Assembly (NCBI GenBank): GCA_025965795.1
Contig: JAOPWH010000189.1
Span: forward strand, 1-33,013
DNA: 33,013 bases
Direction of reading: 5' to 3'
Source: Blastococcus sp.
Lineage (GTDB): Bacteria; Actinomycetota; Actinomycetes; Mycobacteriales; Geodermatophilaceae
Below the pieces are notes generated by a model. It was not told where the DNA came from and ran no database searches. It was given only the letters and a program-made list of their open reading frames with translations. Below, one piece after another: positions 24,017 through 32,496 of this stretch; the stretch's first letter is position 1; each line of letters starts with the position of its first letter. The translations under genes and the position numbers were made by a program.

Positions 24017-24297
24017 CATCCAGGGCGTCCGATGAAGCCCGCCGGTGAGCCCACGCCACCGCCTGCACAGCGTCCAGTCCGTCGTCGTTCTCGGCATCGC
24101 CCTCACGCCGGTGCTCCGCCGAGACGTCGCCTGATCCATCACAGCCACCTGGCGCACCGGACCGCCCGCTGTCCGGAAACCGGAACGAAGCGGTCGGCCA
24201 GATGCAGGCGCTGCTCGACTCCCCGAAGGGAGCCCGCTTCGAAGCCGGTCGTCCAGCAGCGTCGACGCGGCGTGCGGTCCGGGCGGGCCGTCCGCGG

Positions 24298-25284
24298 TCA
24301 GGTCACGGTGATGACCACCTTGCCGCGCGCGTGCCCCTCCTCCAGGTAGTGCAGGCCCGCAGCCGTGTCGGCCAGCGGATAGGTCCGGCCGACGACCGGG
24401 GTGAGCTTCCCGGATCCGACGAGCTCGGTGACCGCGAGCAGGTGATCCCGGGTCCAGGAGTCCGGCAGCGGACGGAGCCGTTGCCCCACCACCACGTTGA
24501 GGGCGACCACGCGGAGGATTCCCCCGATCGGTCCCAGCACGCCGCCGCCGGGTGAGCCCCCCGCGTTGGACACGAGGGTGCCGGTCGGGGTCAGCGCCCG
24601 GCGCAACCGGCGCAACGGGTGGTTGCCCACGTTGTCGTGGATGACGTCATAGCGCGTGGGTCCGTCGGTGAAGTCGTCCTCGGTGTAGTCGACGACGTGT
24701 GCGGCGCCGAGCGAACGCACGAGCTCGACGTTGCCGGTGCTGCACACGCCGGTGACCTCGGCGCCCAGCGCCGCCGCGATCTGGACGGCGAAGCTGCCGA
24801 CGCCGCCGGCGGCCCCGTTGATCAGCACCCGGTGCCCGGCTTGCACCTGTCCGACGTCCCGGATCCCGCGCAGGGCGGTCTCGCCCGCCATCGTCACGCC
24901 TGCGGCCTGCTCGAAGCTCAGCCGATCCGGCTTGAGCGCCACCCGGTCCGCTGCGGCGCAGGCGTACTCGGCGAAGGACCCCTGGAACCAGCCGAGCACC
25001 TCGTCCCCCGGCTGCAGCCCGCGCACGTTCGCACCGACCGCTTCCACGACCCCGGCGCCATCGGCCCCGGCGATCCGGTGCTTGTGCCTGGGCTTGGTCA
25101 GACCGACTTCCCCCATGAGTCGCGCCACGTAGGGGTCACCGCGCAGCATGTGCCAGTCGTAGGGGTTCAGTGCGGCGGCGTGCACGCGCACCAGCACCTC
25201 GTCCGGCCCGATCTCGGGGGGATCCGTGTCCACGAACTGCAGGACATCCGGGGAACCGAACCGCTCCTGAACGATCGCCTTCAT
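24298..25284 (-). CDS. Quinone-oxidoreductase-like MDR enzyme
   Basis: A 328-residue medium-chain dehydrogenase/reductase. The N-terminal GroES-like domain starts MKAIVQERFGSPDVLQF, and the NADPH-binding motif is INGAAGGVGSFAVQIAAALGAEV (about residues 151-173). No structural or catalytic zinc cysteines are present, so it belongs to the zinc-free quinone oxidoreductase branch, or the closely related NAD(P)-dependent alcohol dehydrogenases. The C-terminal GRTYPLADTAAGLHYLEEGHARGKVVI is typical. The ATG at 25284 has GGAG 6 bases upstream. It is the last gene of the minus-strand set following the MalT-like regulator. Confidence 0.88.
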   Translation of the reverse strand: MKAIVQERFGSPDVLQFVDTDPPEIGPDEVLVRVHAAALNPYDWHMLRGDPYVARLMGEVGLTKPRHKHRIAGADGAGVVEAVGANVRGLQPGDEVLGWFQGSFAEYACAAADRVALKPDRLSFEQAAGVTMAGETALRGIRDVGQVQAGHRVLINGAAGGVGSFAVQIAAALGAEVTGVCSTGNVELVRSLGAAHVVDYTEDDFTDGPTRYDVIHDNVGNHPLRRLRRALTPTGTLVSNAGGSPGGGVLGPIGGILRVVALNVVVGQRLRPLPDSWTRDHLLAVTELVGSGKLTPVVGRTYPLADTAAGLHYLEEGHARGKVVITVT

Positions 25285-25365
25285 CACGTACTCCTTCGTT
25301 GCTGTCTCTTATGGGTATCGGGGAGACCCGCGCCGGCGGCCGGCCGGGTCCCGGAATCGGCGCTC

Positions 25366-26127
25366 TCAGGCCAGTGACAGCTGCGAGTCCCGGTCGGTCG
25401 AGGTCAGCGCCGCGACGGCTGCGGGCTTGAAGCCCTTGACCGTCAGGTAGAGGCCGAGCGACAACTCCCACAGGGCGATCGGGAGCGCCGCGACGAGGGC
25501 AAGGGGGGCGGCCCGGTCGTAGACGCCGAAGAAGATCGCGACATCGGAGAGGAGGAGCAGCGGGGCGCCGATGAGCCCGATGATGGGCAGGATGCGCGGC
25601 ACCAGGCCGGACCGGTACATCACGTAGCCGATGCACAGCGCGTTGAAGACCGGCATCAGGCTCTGGCTGAGCAGGAACGCCCAGTCGTAGGTCGCGAGAT
25701 GGGACTGGGCGGTCGTGATCAGCGCCGCCGGGTCCGCGCCGGCCGTTCCGGCGACGTCGTTCCGCAGGGTCAGGATCGAGAGCATGCTGGCCACGCTGAC
25801 GAAGATGAGGGCGGCCTCCAGGACGCGGGCGGTGACGAACCCGAGGGCAGCCGTCTCGCTCTGCCGCCTCGCCACCCGGAACAGCACCACGGCCGTGCCG
25901 ACGCCGGCCAGCGCGACGACGATCTCCAGGAAGGCGGCCACCAGCACGCCGGTGTCGCTGCCGGCGCCCAGGACGAAGTCGGCGTTGTCGCGCACCGGGT
26001 TGTACAGCGCGAGACTCGGGATCGACACGAACGAGACCAGGTACAGGATGCCTGCGGCCCGAGAGGTCGGGCGCATCGAGTTCGGCGCGGGTCGTGCCTC
26101 TGCGGGGGTGGGGACGGCGGTGATCAT
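25366..26127 (-). CDS. DUF4386 membrane protein
   Basis: A 253-residue membrane protein with about six helices. The plan RAAGILYLVSFVSIPSLALY, a conserved polar ALYNPVRDNADFVLG loop, and the end MYRSGLVPRILPIIGLIGAPLLLLSDVAIFFG match DUF4386 proteins. Function of this family is unknown. The ATG at 26127 has GGAAGGA 7 bases upstream. It is a tandem paralogue of the next upstream gene, with which it shares the MYRSGLVPR and LIGAPLLL motifs. Confidence 0.85.
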   Translation of the reverse strand: MITAVPTPAEARPAPNSMRPTSRAAGILYLVSFVSIPSLALYNPVRDNADFVLGAGSDTGVLVAAFLEIVVALAGVGTAVVLFRVARRQSETAALGFVTARVLEAALIFVSVASMLSILTLRNDVAGTAGADPAALITTAQSHLATYDWAFLLSQSLMPVFNALCIGYVMYRSGLVPRILPIIGLIGAPLLLLSDVAIFFGVYDRAAPLALVAALPIALWELSLGLYLTVKGFKPAAVAALTSTDRDSQLSLA

Positions 26128-26209
26128 GTCGCTTCCTTCCGGGGCTGGCGGTGTGGTCGGTCGGCCGGGCGCCACGTGGGCGGGGCCGCCGGTCTCAGGG
26201 ACGTGCGCG

Positions 26210-26984
26210 TCACGCAGGTGAGAACTGGGTCTCCCGTTCGACCCGAGGCGTCGTGCGTGCGGTGATCGGCGAGGGCTTGAAGCCCTTGACCGCCATCCGG
26301 ACGCCGAGCGAGAGCTCCCGGAAGAAGATCGGGGAGAGCGCGATCAGCGACCATGCGGTCGAGTCGTCGTCGACGCCGAGGATCGTCGCGACCTCGGCGG
26401 AGAGGAGCAGCGGAGCGCCGATGAGTCCCAGGAGCGGGATGACTCGCGGCACGAGGCCGGACCGGTACATCAGCGAACCCAGCAGCAGGGCGTTCACCCC
26501 CGCCATCAGCCCGGGGCCGAGGTGGGACGTGTACTCCCGGACCGCGACCAGCGCCGTCCCCACGGTGGTCAGTGAGGCGTCGTCCGCTGCGGCTGCGCCC
26601 GCCGTGCCCTGACGCAGGGCCACGGCTCCGAAGAGGCTCACGACGCCGACGGAGATGATCGCCGCCTCGAGCAGCCGCGAGGCGACGAACCCGGAGCGCG
26701 ACCGCCTCGTTCTGCCGCTCGAGCACCGGAAAGAGCACCACCGCCGTGCCGATGCAGGCGAAGGCAGTGACCATGTCGCGGAGGCCACCGGTGAGGACAG
26801 GCGTGTCGGCCCCCGGGCCGGGGACGTAGTTCGGGTCGTTCGGGACGGGATCGAGGAAGAAGAACGCAGCAGGGATCGAGGAGGCGAACGTGACGAGGTA
26901 CAGCACGCCCGCCCACATCGCGGTCTTCCGCACCGGATCCACCGGGACCTTGCCCGTTGCCGTGGCTCGGTCGGGAACGGTCAT
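26210..26984 (-). pseudogene. Frameshifted DUF4386 paralogue
   Basis: The first part (from ATG 26984, with GGAGGAG 9 bases upstream) reads MTVPDRATATGK to FPVLERQNEAVAL, and the rest reads GFVASRLLEAAIISVGVV to ERETQFSPA in another frame. Removing one G from the GG at 26693-26694 restores a continuous 257-residue protein that closely follows the downstream paralogue, including YRSGLVPRVIPLLGLIGAPL. The break therefore looks like a single-base insertion: either a recent mutation or a sequencing error. Everything else is well preserved, which suggests a recent event. Confidence 0.85.
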
Positions 26985-27011
26985 GGCGGTCTCCTCCTGC
27001 GGGTCGAACAG

Positions 27012-27281
27012 TCAGCGACGGTCGATGGAGGGCACGACGGGCGGCTCGGGTCGGACCCGGGTCACCGAGATCAGCGGCAGGCCGACGTCGCGAAGCTTGG
27101 TGAGCAGGCCGTGCAGCGCGGCCTGGTCGAGGACCGGACCGTGGATGTTCGTGGTCCCGTCGCTCTCGGGAGTGAGGGCCATCCCGTCGAACCAGGCACC
27201 CCATCGGGAATCGAGACGTCCTTCGACACGGATCTCGTAACGTCCGGCGTCGTACTGCTTGCCGGTCGACATGTCGCTCAT
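27012..27281 (-). CDS. Small 89-aa conserved-looking protein
   Basis: An 89-residue soluble protein: an N-terminal strand region (YEIRVEGRLDSRWGAWFDGM), a TNIHGPVLDQAALHGLL helix and a conserved-looking LRDVGLPLISVTRV end. I recall similar small proteins annotated as hypothetical; no function is known to me. ATG at 27281 follows GAGGT by 5 bases; an ATG at 27272 is an alternative. It is the first gene after the MalT-like regulator and heads the set of DUF4386 and oxidoreductase genes. Confidence 0.75.
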   Translation of the reverse strand: MSDMSTGKQYDAGRYEIRVEGRLDSRWGAWFDGMALTPESDGTTNIHGPVLDQAALHGLLTKLRDVGLPLISVTRVRPEPPVVPSIDRR

Positions 27282-27330
27282 CGGGCACCTCGTGTCATGA
27301 GACGCAACGGGCTGTCTGTGCTGCGCTCGA

Positions 27331-27389
27331 AAGCTAGGTGCCGATGTGATGAGTGGGGATCACATGAGGTGGTGATTCGTCGTGGTGAT
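27331..27389 (-). promoter_or_regulatory. Putative activator sites and -10 before the 89-aa gene
   Basis: TAGCTT on the minus strand (27336-27331) fits a -10 element 50 bp before the ATG. Upstream, GTGGTGAT occurs twice on the plus strand, at 27369-27376 and 27382-27389, 13 bp apart, plus related GTGAT (27346) and ATCAC (27359). The repeats are in the right place for an activator such as the MalT-like protein encoded next door. The rest of 27390-27452 shows nothing recognisable. Confidence 0.35.
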
Positions 27390-27452
27390 CCGACAACGGG
27401 AAGAGCCGCCGGGAGCCGTCTACCGGGGAGCCCTGACGCCGAGGCCCTGGGT

Positions 27453-30251
27453 TCAGCGGTCAGGATGTGGCGACACCAGGTCCAGTTCCGCCGCCCTGCG
27501 TACCGCCGCTCGACGGTTGTTCACCCCGAGCTTGGCGTAGACGTTCTTCGTGTGCGTCCGGACGGTGTTCAGGGACACGAACAGTCGGCGGGCGATGCCG
27601 GGCCCGTCCAGATCGGTTCCGAGCAGCCGGAGGACGTCGAGCTCGCGGATGCTCAGCCGCTCGATCACGTCGTGGCCGACGGGCTCGTCGTCGGGGGTCG
27701 CACGGACGGCGGCAAGGAGCCGGCGCGCATAGCCGCCGCCGACCCCGTGTTTCACGGCCGCTCGCAGCAGGCCGGCCATCCCCGCACCCTCGTCCACGAA
27801 GATCCGGACGTAGCCCTCCGGCTCGGCCAGCACCAGGCCCCGCGACAGGCTTGCCAGCGCGGCACGTGTGTCGCCCCGTTCCTGGGAGGCGAGCGCCTGA
27901 AGCACGAGGATCTCCATGACACTGCCGGACCGCCTGTCCGCCTCGGCGGCGCTCAGCAGACGGTCGAGGAGTCCGGTCGCCTCGTGCAACGGGCGCTCCG
28001 CGTGCTCCGCGCTGCTCCGGGCCAGCAGCACACGGGCGAGGGTGAGGTGCTCGTACTCGCGTAGGTAGCTGAGTTCGTCGTCGGCCGACAGCTGCCGTTT
28101 CCGGACCCACTCACGAGCGTCGTCGAGCCGGCCGTGCGCGACCCACAGGCGGGCCCTGACCGCCGGAATCGGCCGGACGGCCGGAGAGAAGTCCGTGTCG
28201 TACACGCGCTCGGCCTGGTCCAGCAGGTCGAGCGCCTGGTCGAGATCTCCGTCCAGCTCGACCAGTCGGGCGATCGCGAGGCGCCGGCGGTACGGGTGCT
28301 GCAGGGACCCCACATGTTCGCCCAGCTCCTCCGCCCGCACGAGGTGGTGCCGGGCGGCATCGAGCTCATTGCGTTCCTGGAACACCTGACTCATGCCGAC
28401 GTGCATGTCCGCCGCACCTCGAAGCACGGGGTCGCTCGCTTCGGCACGGGACAGTGCCCGTTGGTAGGTGCTCATGGCATCGCGCAGGCGGCCCTGGGCC
28501 AGACGGATGTCGCCCAGGGCGACGGCGCCCACGATCACGTCGGCGCGGTAACCGCCCTGGTCCAGGCTCGCCATGCCGTCGGTGTACCAACGGTGCGCTG
28601 CCTCCAGGTCGCCCGTCGTCCAGTACGCGAGTCCCACGAGGGCGGCCGGCCCTCCGCGCCCCGCGTGATCAGCCGCCCCGGCCAGGTCGAGCGCCCTTCG
28701 GGCGTGGGTCATGGTGGCGGCCACATCGCCGTGCACCAGCGCCTGCCCGGCGCGGTACATGGCGATCTGACCGGGCAGGCGCCGGAATTCCTCCTGATCG
28801 AGGACGATCATGTCCGACAGGTCTCCGGCCGCTTCCGTCGTCTCCAGCCACCGCTCCGCGCTCCGCAGTCGCGCCTCGACGCCCGTGACATCGCCCGTGG
28901 CCATGAGCGCCCCGACATACCCGACGTTCAGGACGGGCCTGACCAGGAAGACCTCGTCCGGGAGCGCCTCCATCCAGCGGCGCACCGTCTCCTCCTGCTT
29001 GCCCTGGTGCAGTGCAGGGAACGCGAGTTCGACGAGGTCCGCCGCCCGCGCGAAGTCCTCCGCCGCCAGCGCGTGGTGGATGGCCTCGGACCGCTCGCCG
29101 TTCTGCTCGTACCAGTCGACGGCCCGGCGGTGCAGGGCGGGAACATCGGCCGGCTGCTCGTCCAGCAGATGTGCCCGGAGGACGTCGGCGAAGAGATGGT
29201 GGTAGCGGTACCACCGTCGGCGGTCGTCGAGCGGGACCACGAAGAGATTGGCCCGGTCGAGAGCCTCGAGCATGGCCCGGCCGCCGTCCTGACCGGTGAC
29301 GGCATCGCAGAGCTCACCGCTCAACCGGCTCAGGACCGACGTCTGCAGCAGGAAGCAGCGGACCTCCTCCGACTGGCGCTGCAGCACCTCCTCGGCCAGA
29401 TAGTCGACGATGTAGCGGTCGTCCCCGGCGAAGGCGGCGATGAATCCCTCGACGTCCTCGCGCCCCTGCATCGAGAGCGCCGCCAACTGCAGCGCGGCGA
29501 TCCACCCTTCGGTGCGGTTCTCCAGAGCTGCGACATCGACTGCCGTCAAGGTCAGTCCCATCGCCCCGTTGAGGTACGCCGCGGCCTCATCGGCGGTGAA
29601 GCGCAGATCGGCCGCCCGGATCTCGATGAGATCGCCGCGGGCGCGCATGCGTGCCAGGGGCAGGGACGGGTCCGCGCGGCCGGCGATCACCAGCTGAACC
29701 TGCGCTGGAAGGTGCTCCAGCAGGTAGGCCACCCCGTCCTGCACGTCGGGCGCGTCGATGACGTGGTAGTCGTCGAGCACGATCACGAGCCCCTTCGAGA
29801 CGGCGCCGAGGTCGTTGAGCAGGGTGCCGAGGACCGCCTCGATCGGTGGTCTGGGCGACTGCAGGAGCGCGAGCGCACCGGCACCGACCCCCGGGGCCGC
29901 CCTCTCCACGGCGGCCAGGAGGTACCTCCAGAACAACGCGGGATCGTTGTCCCGTTCGTCCAGCGACACCCAGGCCACCGAACGTCCCTCGAGAGGAGCG
30001 GTTGCCAGCCAGTCGGCGAGCAACGTCGTCTTCCCGAATCCGGCCGCCGCAGATATGAGGGTCAGTGCCGATTCCGCCCCGCGGCTGAGGCGCTCGGTCA
30101 GCCTCGGACGGGACACCAGCGCCCGTCGACACCTCGGCACGTGGAGCTTGGTCTCGAGAAGTGGGCCCTCAGGGCCTACCGCCCGAGGGGCCGTTCTCAC
30201 CTGCAGTGGACGAGTATCCGTCGCCAGGGACCCGGCAACCGGTTCATGCAA
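27453..30251 (-). CDS. MalT-like LuxR-family transcriptional regulator
   Basis: A 932-residue regulator with MalT plan. An ATPase domain has Walker A SAAAGFGKTT (about 67-76) and Walker B-like GLVIVLDDYHVID (about 160), followed by a winged-helix-like part around WYRYHHLFADVLRAHL. A long TPR-type region with many helical repeats follows. The end holds the LuxR HTH: LSIRELDVLRLL, IARRLFVSLNTVRTHTKNVY and KLGVNNRRAAVRRA. Such proteins activate transcription after binding ATP and an inducer. The start is unsure: TTG at 30251 (longest) or GTG at 30200; neither has a good ribosome site. The likely targets are the 89-aa gene and the DUF4386 set downstream. Confidence 0.9.
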   Translation of the reverse strand: MHEPVAGSLATDTRPLQVRTAPRAVGPEGPLLETKLHVPRCRRALVSRPRLTERLSRGAESALTLISAAAGFGKTTLLADWLATAPLEGRSVAWVSLDERDNDPALFWRYLLAAVERAAPGVGAGALALLQSPRPPIEAVLGTLLNDLGAVSKGLVIVLDDYHVIDAPDVQDGVAYLLEHLPAQVQLVIAGRADPSLPLARMRARGDLIEIRAADLRFTADEAAAYLNGAMGLTLTAVDVAALENRTEGWIAALQLAALSMQGREDVEGFIAAFAGDDRYIVDYLAEEVLQRQSEEVRCFLLQTSVLSRLSGELCDAVTGQDGGRAMLEALDRANLFVVPLDDRRRWYRYHHLFADVLRAHLLDEQPADVPALHRRAVDWYEQNGERSEAIHHALAAEDFARAADLVELAFPALHQGKQEETVRRWMEALPDEVFLVRPVLNVGYVGALMATGDVTGVEARLRSAERWLETTEAAGDLSDMIVLDQEEFRRLPGQIAMYRAGQALVHGDVAATMTHARRALDLAGAADHAGRGGPAALVGLAYWTTGDLEAAHRWYTDGMASLDQGGYRADVIVGAVALGDIRLAQGRLRDAMSTYQRALSRAEASDPVLRGAADMHVGMSQVFQERNELDAARHHLVRAEELGEHVGSLQHPYRRRLAIARLVELDGDLDQALDLLDQAERVYDTDFSPAVRPIPAVRARLWVAHGRLDDAREWVRKRQLSADDELSYLREYEHLTLARVLLARSSAEHAERPLHEATGLLDRLLSAAEADRRSGSVMEILVLQALASQERGDTRAALASLSRGLVLAEPEGYVRIFVDEGAGMAGLLRAAVKHGVGGGYARRLLAAVRATPDDEPVGHDVIERLSIRELDVLRLLGTDLDGPGIARRLFVSLNTVRTHTKNVYAKLGVNNRRAAVRRAAELDLVSPHPDR

Positions 30252-30381
30252 GTCATCGTGTCAGTACCAGTGATGGGTGTCGATCGACTCGAGCGTCGAC
30301 CCGAGACGGTCGGCCCATCACCATGCAGGCGACCGTGGCTGCCTCGACCGCCGCGGGTCACCGCGTGAGCGGGTCACGGCA

Positions 30382-31086
30382 ATGGGCGCGAAGAATCCGG
30401 GCATGCCGACCGGACCTGCCCGAAACCGCGAGCGAGCCGCGGATGATCCTCGCCGCGGACGCAGGATCCTCTCGTGGCGCCGCCTGCTGCTCTGCCTCGC
30501 TGCAGGACTGGTCGCGGCAGCCGCGGTGGGGCTGCTCGTCTCCCCGGAACTCGCCGTGCTGATCGGCTGGACCGTCGCGGCGACGGGGGTCCTGGTGTGG
30601 GTCTGGCGGCTGAGCTGGCACCAGGACCATGAGGGCACCAAGCGGCTGGCCGAGGAGGAAGGCCGGTCACGCGTCACCGACACCGTCGTCCTCATCGCCG
30701 CCGTGGCCAGCCTCGCCGCGGTGGTGGTCGCGCTGGTCCGCTCCGGGAGCCAGGACGCCATCAGCGTCGCGGTGGTCGTTCTCAGCGTCATCGCGGTCAC
30801 CCTGTCCTGGGCGCTGGTGAACACCGTCTTCGCGCTCAAGTACGCACGGATGTACTACGACGGCGAGGAAGGCGGCATCGACTTCCGGCAGCAGGACCCG
30901 CCCGCATACACGGACTTCGCCTACCTGGCGTTCACCGTGGGGATGTCGTTCGGGGTGTCGGAGACCGAACCGGCGAGCACGCCGATCCGGGCGGTCGCAC
31001 TGAGGCACGCGCTGCTGGCCTACCTCTTCGGGACCGTCGTCATCGCGGTGGCCATCAACCTGGTGACGAATCTGGGACAGTCCTGA
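30382..31086 (+). CDS. DUF1345 membrane protein
   Basis: A 234-residue membrane protein with about five helices. The C-terminal part (TLSWALVNTVFALKYARMYY, then FAYLAFTVGMSFGVSE and HALLAYLFGTVVIAVAINLV) matches DUF1345, a family of unknown function. I chose ATG 30382; ATG 30403 is possible, and an earlier in-frame start at 30277 would add basic residues that do not fit. It diverges from the MalT-like regulator across about 130 bp. The 103-bp gap after its stop, up to the converging hydratase fusion gene, shows nothing recognisable. Confidence 0.85.
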   Translation: MGAKNPGMPTGPARNRERAADDPRRGRRILSWRRLLLCLAAGLVAAAAVGLLVSPELAVLIGWTVAATGVLVWVWRLSWHQDHEGTKRLAEEEGRSRVTDTVVLIAAVASLAAVVVALVRSGSQDAISVAVVVLSVIAVTLSWALVNTVFALKYARMYYDGEEGGIDFRQQDPPAYTDFAYLAFTVGMSFGVSETEPASTPIRAVALRHALLAYLFGTVVIAVAINLVTNLGQS

Positions 31087-31189
31087 CCCGCCGAGGGGTC
31101 CACCGATCGACCGCCTCGCAACACTGCCCGCGACGGGTATCGAGGAAGGCCGTCTGCCATCGGTAGCGATCAAGGTGTCGTCGGGACCT

Positions 31190-32227
31190 TCACCCCGTCC
31201 CGGGCGCGCCGAACGTGACGGCGACGGATCCCAGCCCGCTGATCGCAGCGGCGTACGTGGCACCGGCCTGAACGGCCACCATGGGCCCGAGGGCCCCTGA
31301 CAGCACGATGTCGCCGGCCCGCAGCGGCTGCCCGAGGTCGCGTGCCGCGGCGGCCAACCAGAGCAGGGCGGTCAACGGGTCACCCATGCAGTCCGTGCCG
31401 GTGCCCGAGGACACTTCGACGTCATCCGCGCGCAGCGTCATCCGCACAGGCCGGAGGTCGAGATCGTCGAGCGGCCGACGGTCTTCGCCCAGGACGAAGA
31501 GACCGCTGGAGGCATTGTCGGCCACCGTGTCGACGAGGGTGATGTCCCAGCCGGCGATCCGGCTGTCGACGATCTCGAGTGCGGCGACGACCTCGGCCAC
31601 GGCCGCACGGACGTGCTCCTCCGTCAGGTCCGGCCGATCCAGGTCGGCGCCCAGGACGAGGGCCACTTCGGCCTCGATGCGCGGCTGGATCAACCGACCG
31701 GCGTCGATCGTTCCGCCGGCGGGGACCGCCATGTCCTCGAAGAGGACCCCGAGGTCGGGGTGATCGACGCCGAGCTGACGCTGGACCTCGGGGTTGGTGA
31801 GTCCCACCTTACGGCCGACTGCGCGCCGCCCGGACGTGACGGCCCGAGCCGAGAACACCTGCTGGACGGCGTACCCGGCGGCCAGCGTCGCCGGCAGGAC
31901 GTCTCGGACCGGAGCACAAGGGCTGCCTGTCGCCGCGGCATGAGCGAGCCGGTCGACGGCGGCGGCCACCGCCTCGGCGGACACCCCATCGGGCAGCGGC
32001 CGGCCCGAGGAGAGGTGGCGCTCGTCGCCCGCGGCATCGTGCACGGTAATGGCCCGCACCGGGCAGCTCGCGGCGGCTTCGAGCGCTTGGACGCGGGGGT
32101 GGACCCCGGCCGCCGGCTCCAGCACGACGGCAACGCTGCGCTCGTCGTCGAGATCGAAGATGTCCGGCGCGGTGATCACGCACGACGCGAACCCTTCGCA
32201 CCGCTCGAGGTCCACCGTGATTCTCAT
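31190..32227 (-). CDS. Ferredoxin fused to 2-keto-4-pentenoate hydratase
   Basis: A 345-residue fusion. Residues 1-62 are a small bacterial ferredoxin of the single-cluster type: Cys10, Cys16 (C-x5-C) and Cys55-Pro, with FDLDDERSVAVVLEP between, as in [3Fe-4S] partners of P450s. A linker of about 20 residues follows. From about 82 the sequence is a fumarylacetoacetase-fold hydratase (MhpD type): SPCAPVRDVLPATLAAGYAVQQ, GRKVGLTNPEVQRQLGV, IQPRIEAEVALVLGADL and DCMGDPLTALLWLA. This enzyme adds water to the dienol made by meta-cleavage. No stop lies between the halves, and a GTG at 31984, the natural hydratase start, has no ribosome site. ATG overlaps the LigA-like stop as ATGA. Confidence 0.85.
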   Translation of the reverse strand: MRITVDLERCEGFASCVITAPDIFDLDDERSVAVVLEPAAGVHPRVQALEAAASCPVRAITVHDAAGDERHLSSGRPLPDGVSAEAVAAAVDRLAHAAATGSPCAPVRDVLPATLAAGYAVQQVFSARAVTSGRRAVGRKVGLTNPEVQRQLGVDHPDLGVLFEDMAVPAGGTIDAGRLIQPRIEAEVALVLGADLDRPDLTEEHVRAAVAEVVAALEIVDSRIAGWDITLVDTVADNASSGLFVLGEDRRPLDDLDLRPVRMTLRADDVEVSSGTGTDCMGDPLTALLWLAAAARDLGQPLRAGDIVLSGALGPMVAVQAGATYAAAISGLGSVAVTFGAPGTG

Positions 32228-32496
32228 TCTCGTGATCTCGATGGGTCCTGAGACGGCGCGTCGGCGCCGAACTGCTGCATCGGATCGATTCCCAGGGCGC
32301 CGGCGAGCTGCATGATCAGCAGCGGATGAGCGCCCCGCCGGTGGAGGACGACCAGGTCGCCCTCCACCACCGCCGTCAGGTCGGCCGGGGGCACGCCGGC
32401 GAGCTCTGCTTCCTGCTGGCCGTTCTCCGCCGCGGCAGCACGGAACCCGACGTCTCGAGCGGCTCGGCGGATGACCTGGTCCAGTGCCAGGTTCAC
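32224..32496 (-). CDS. LigA-like small subunit of ring-cleavage dioxygenase
   Basis: A 90-residue helical protein. LALDQVIRRAARDVGFRAAA and DLTAVVEGDLVVLHRRGAHPLLIMQLAGALG follow the LigA pattern of protocatechuate 4,5-dioxygenase small subunits, including the conserved (G/M)xHPLL that closes the active site lid. It would cover the LigB subunit. GTG at 32496 overlaps the LigB stop as GTGA, and its own stop overlaps the hydratase fusion as ATGA, so the three are one translational unit. Confidence 0.75.
   Translation of the reverse strand: MNLALDQVIRRAARDVGFRAAAAENGQQEAELAGVPPADLTAVVEGDLVVLHRRGAHPLLIMQLAGALGIDPMQQFGADAPSQDPSRSRE

Noticed and set aside
27357-27371. Resemblance of GGGGATCACATGAGG to enteric MalT boxes
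   Set aside because: The known box is a short, spaced motif in enteric bacteria and this match is split; the nearby GTGGTGAT repeats are a better candidate.
28134-30368. A 744-codon plus-strand frame opposite the MalT-like gene
   Set aside because: Shadow of a long GC-rich gene; no motif, and it runs through both ATPase and TPR coding parts.
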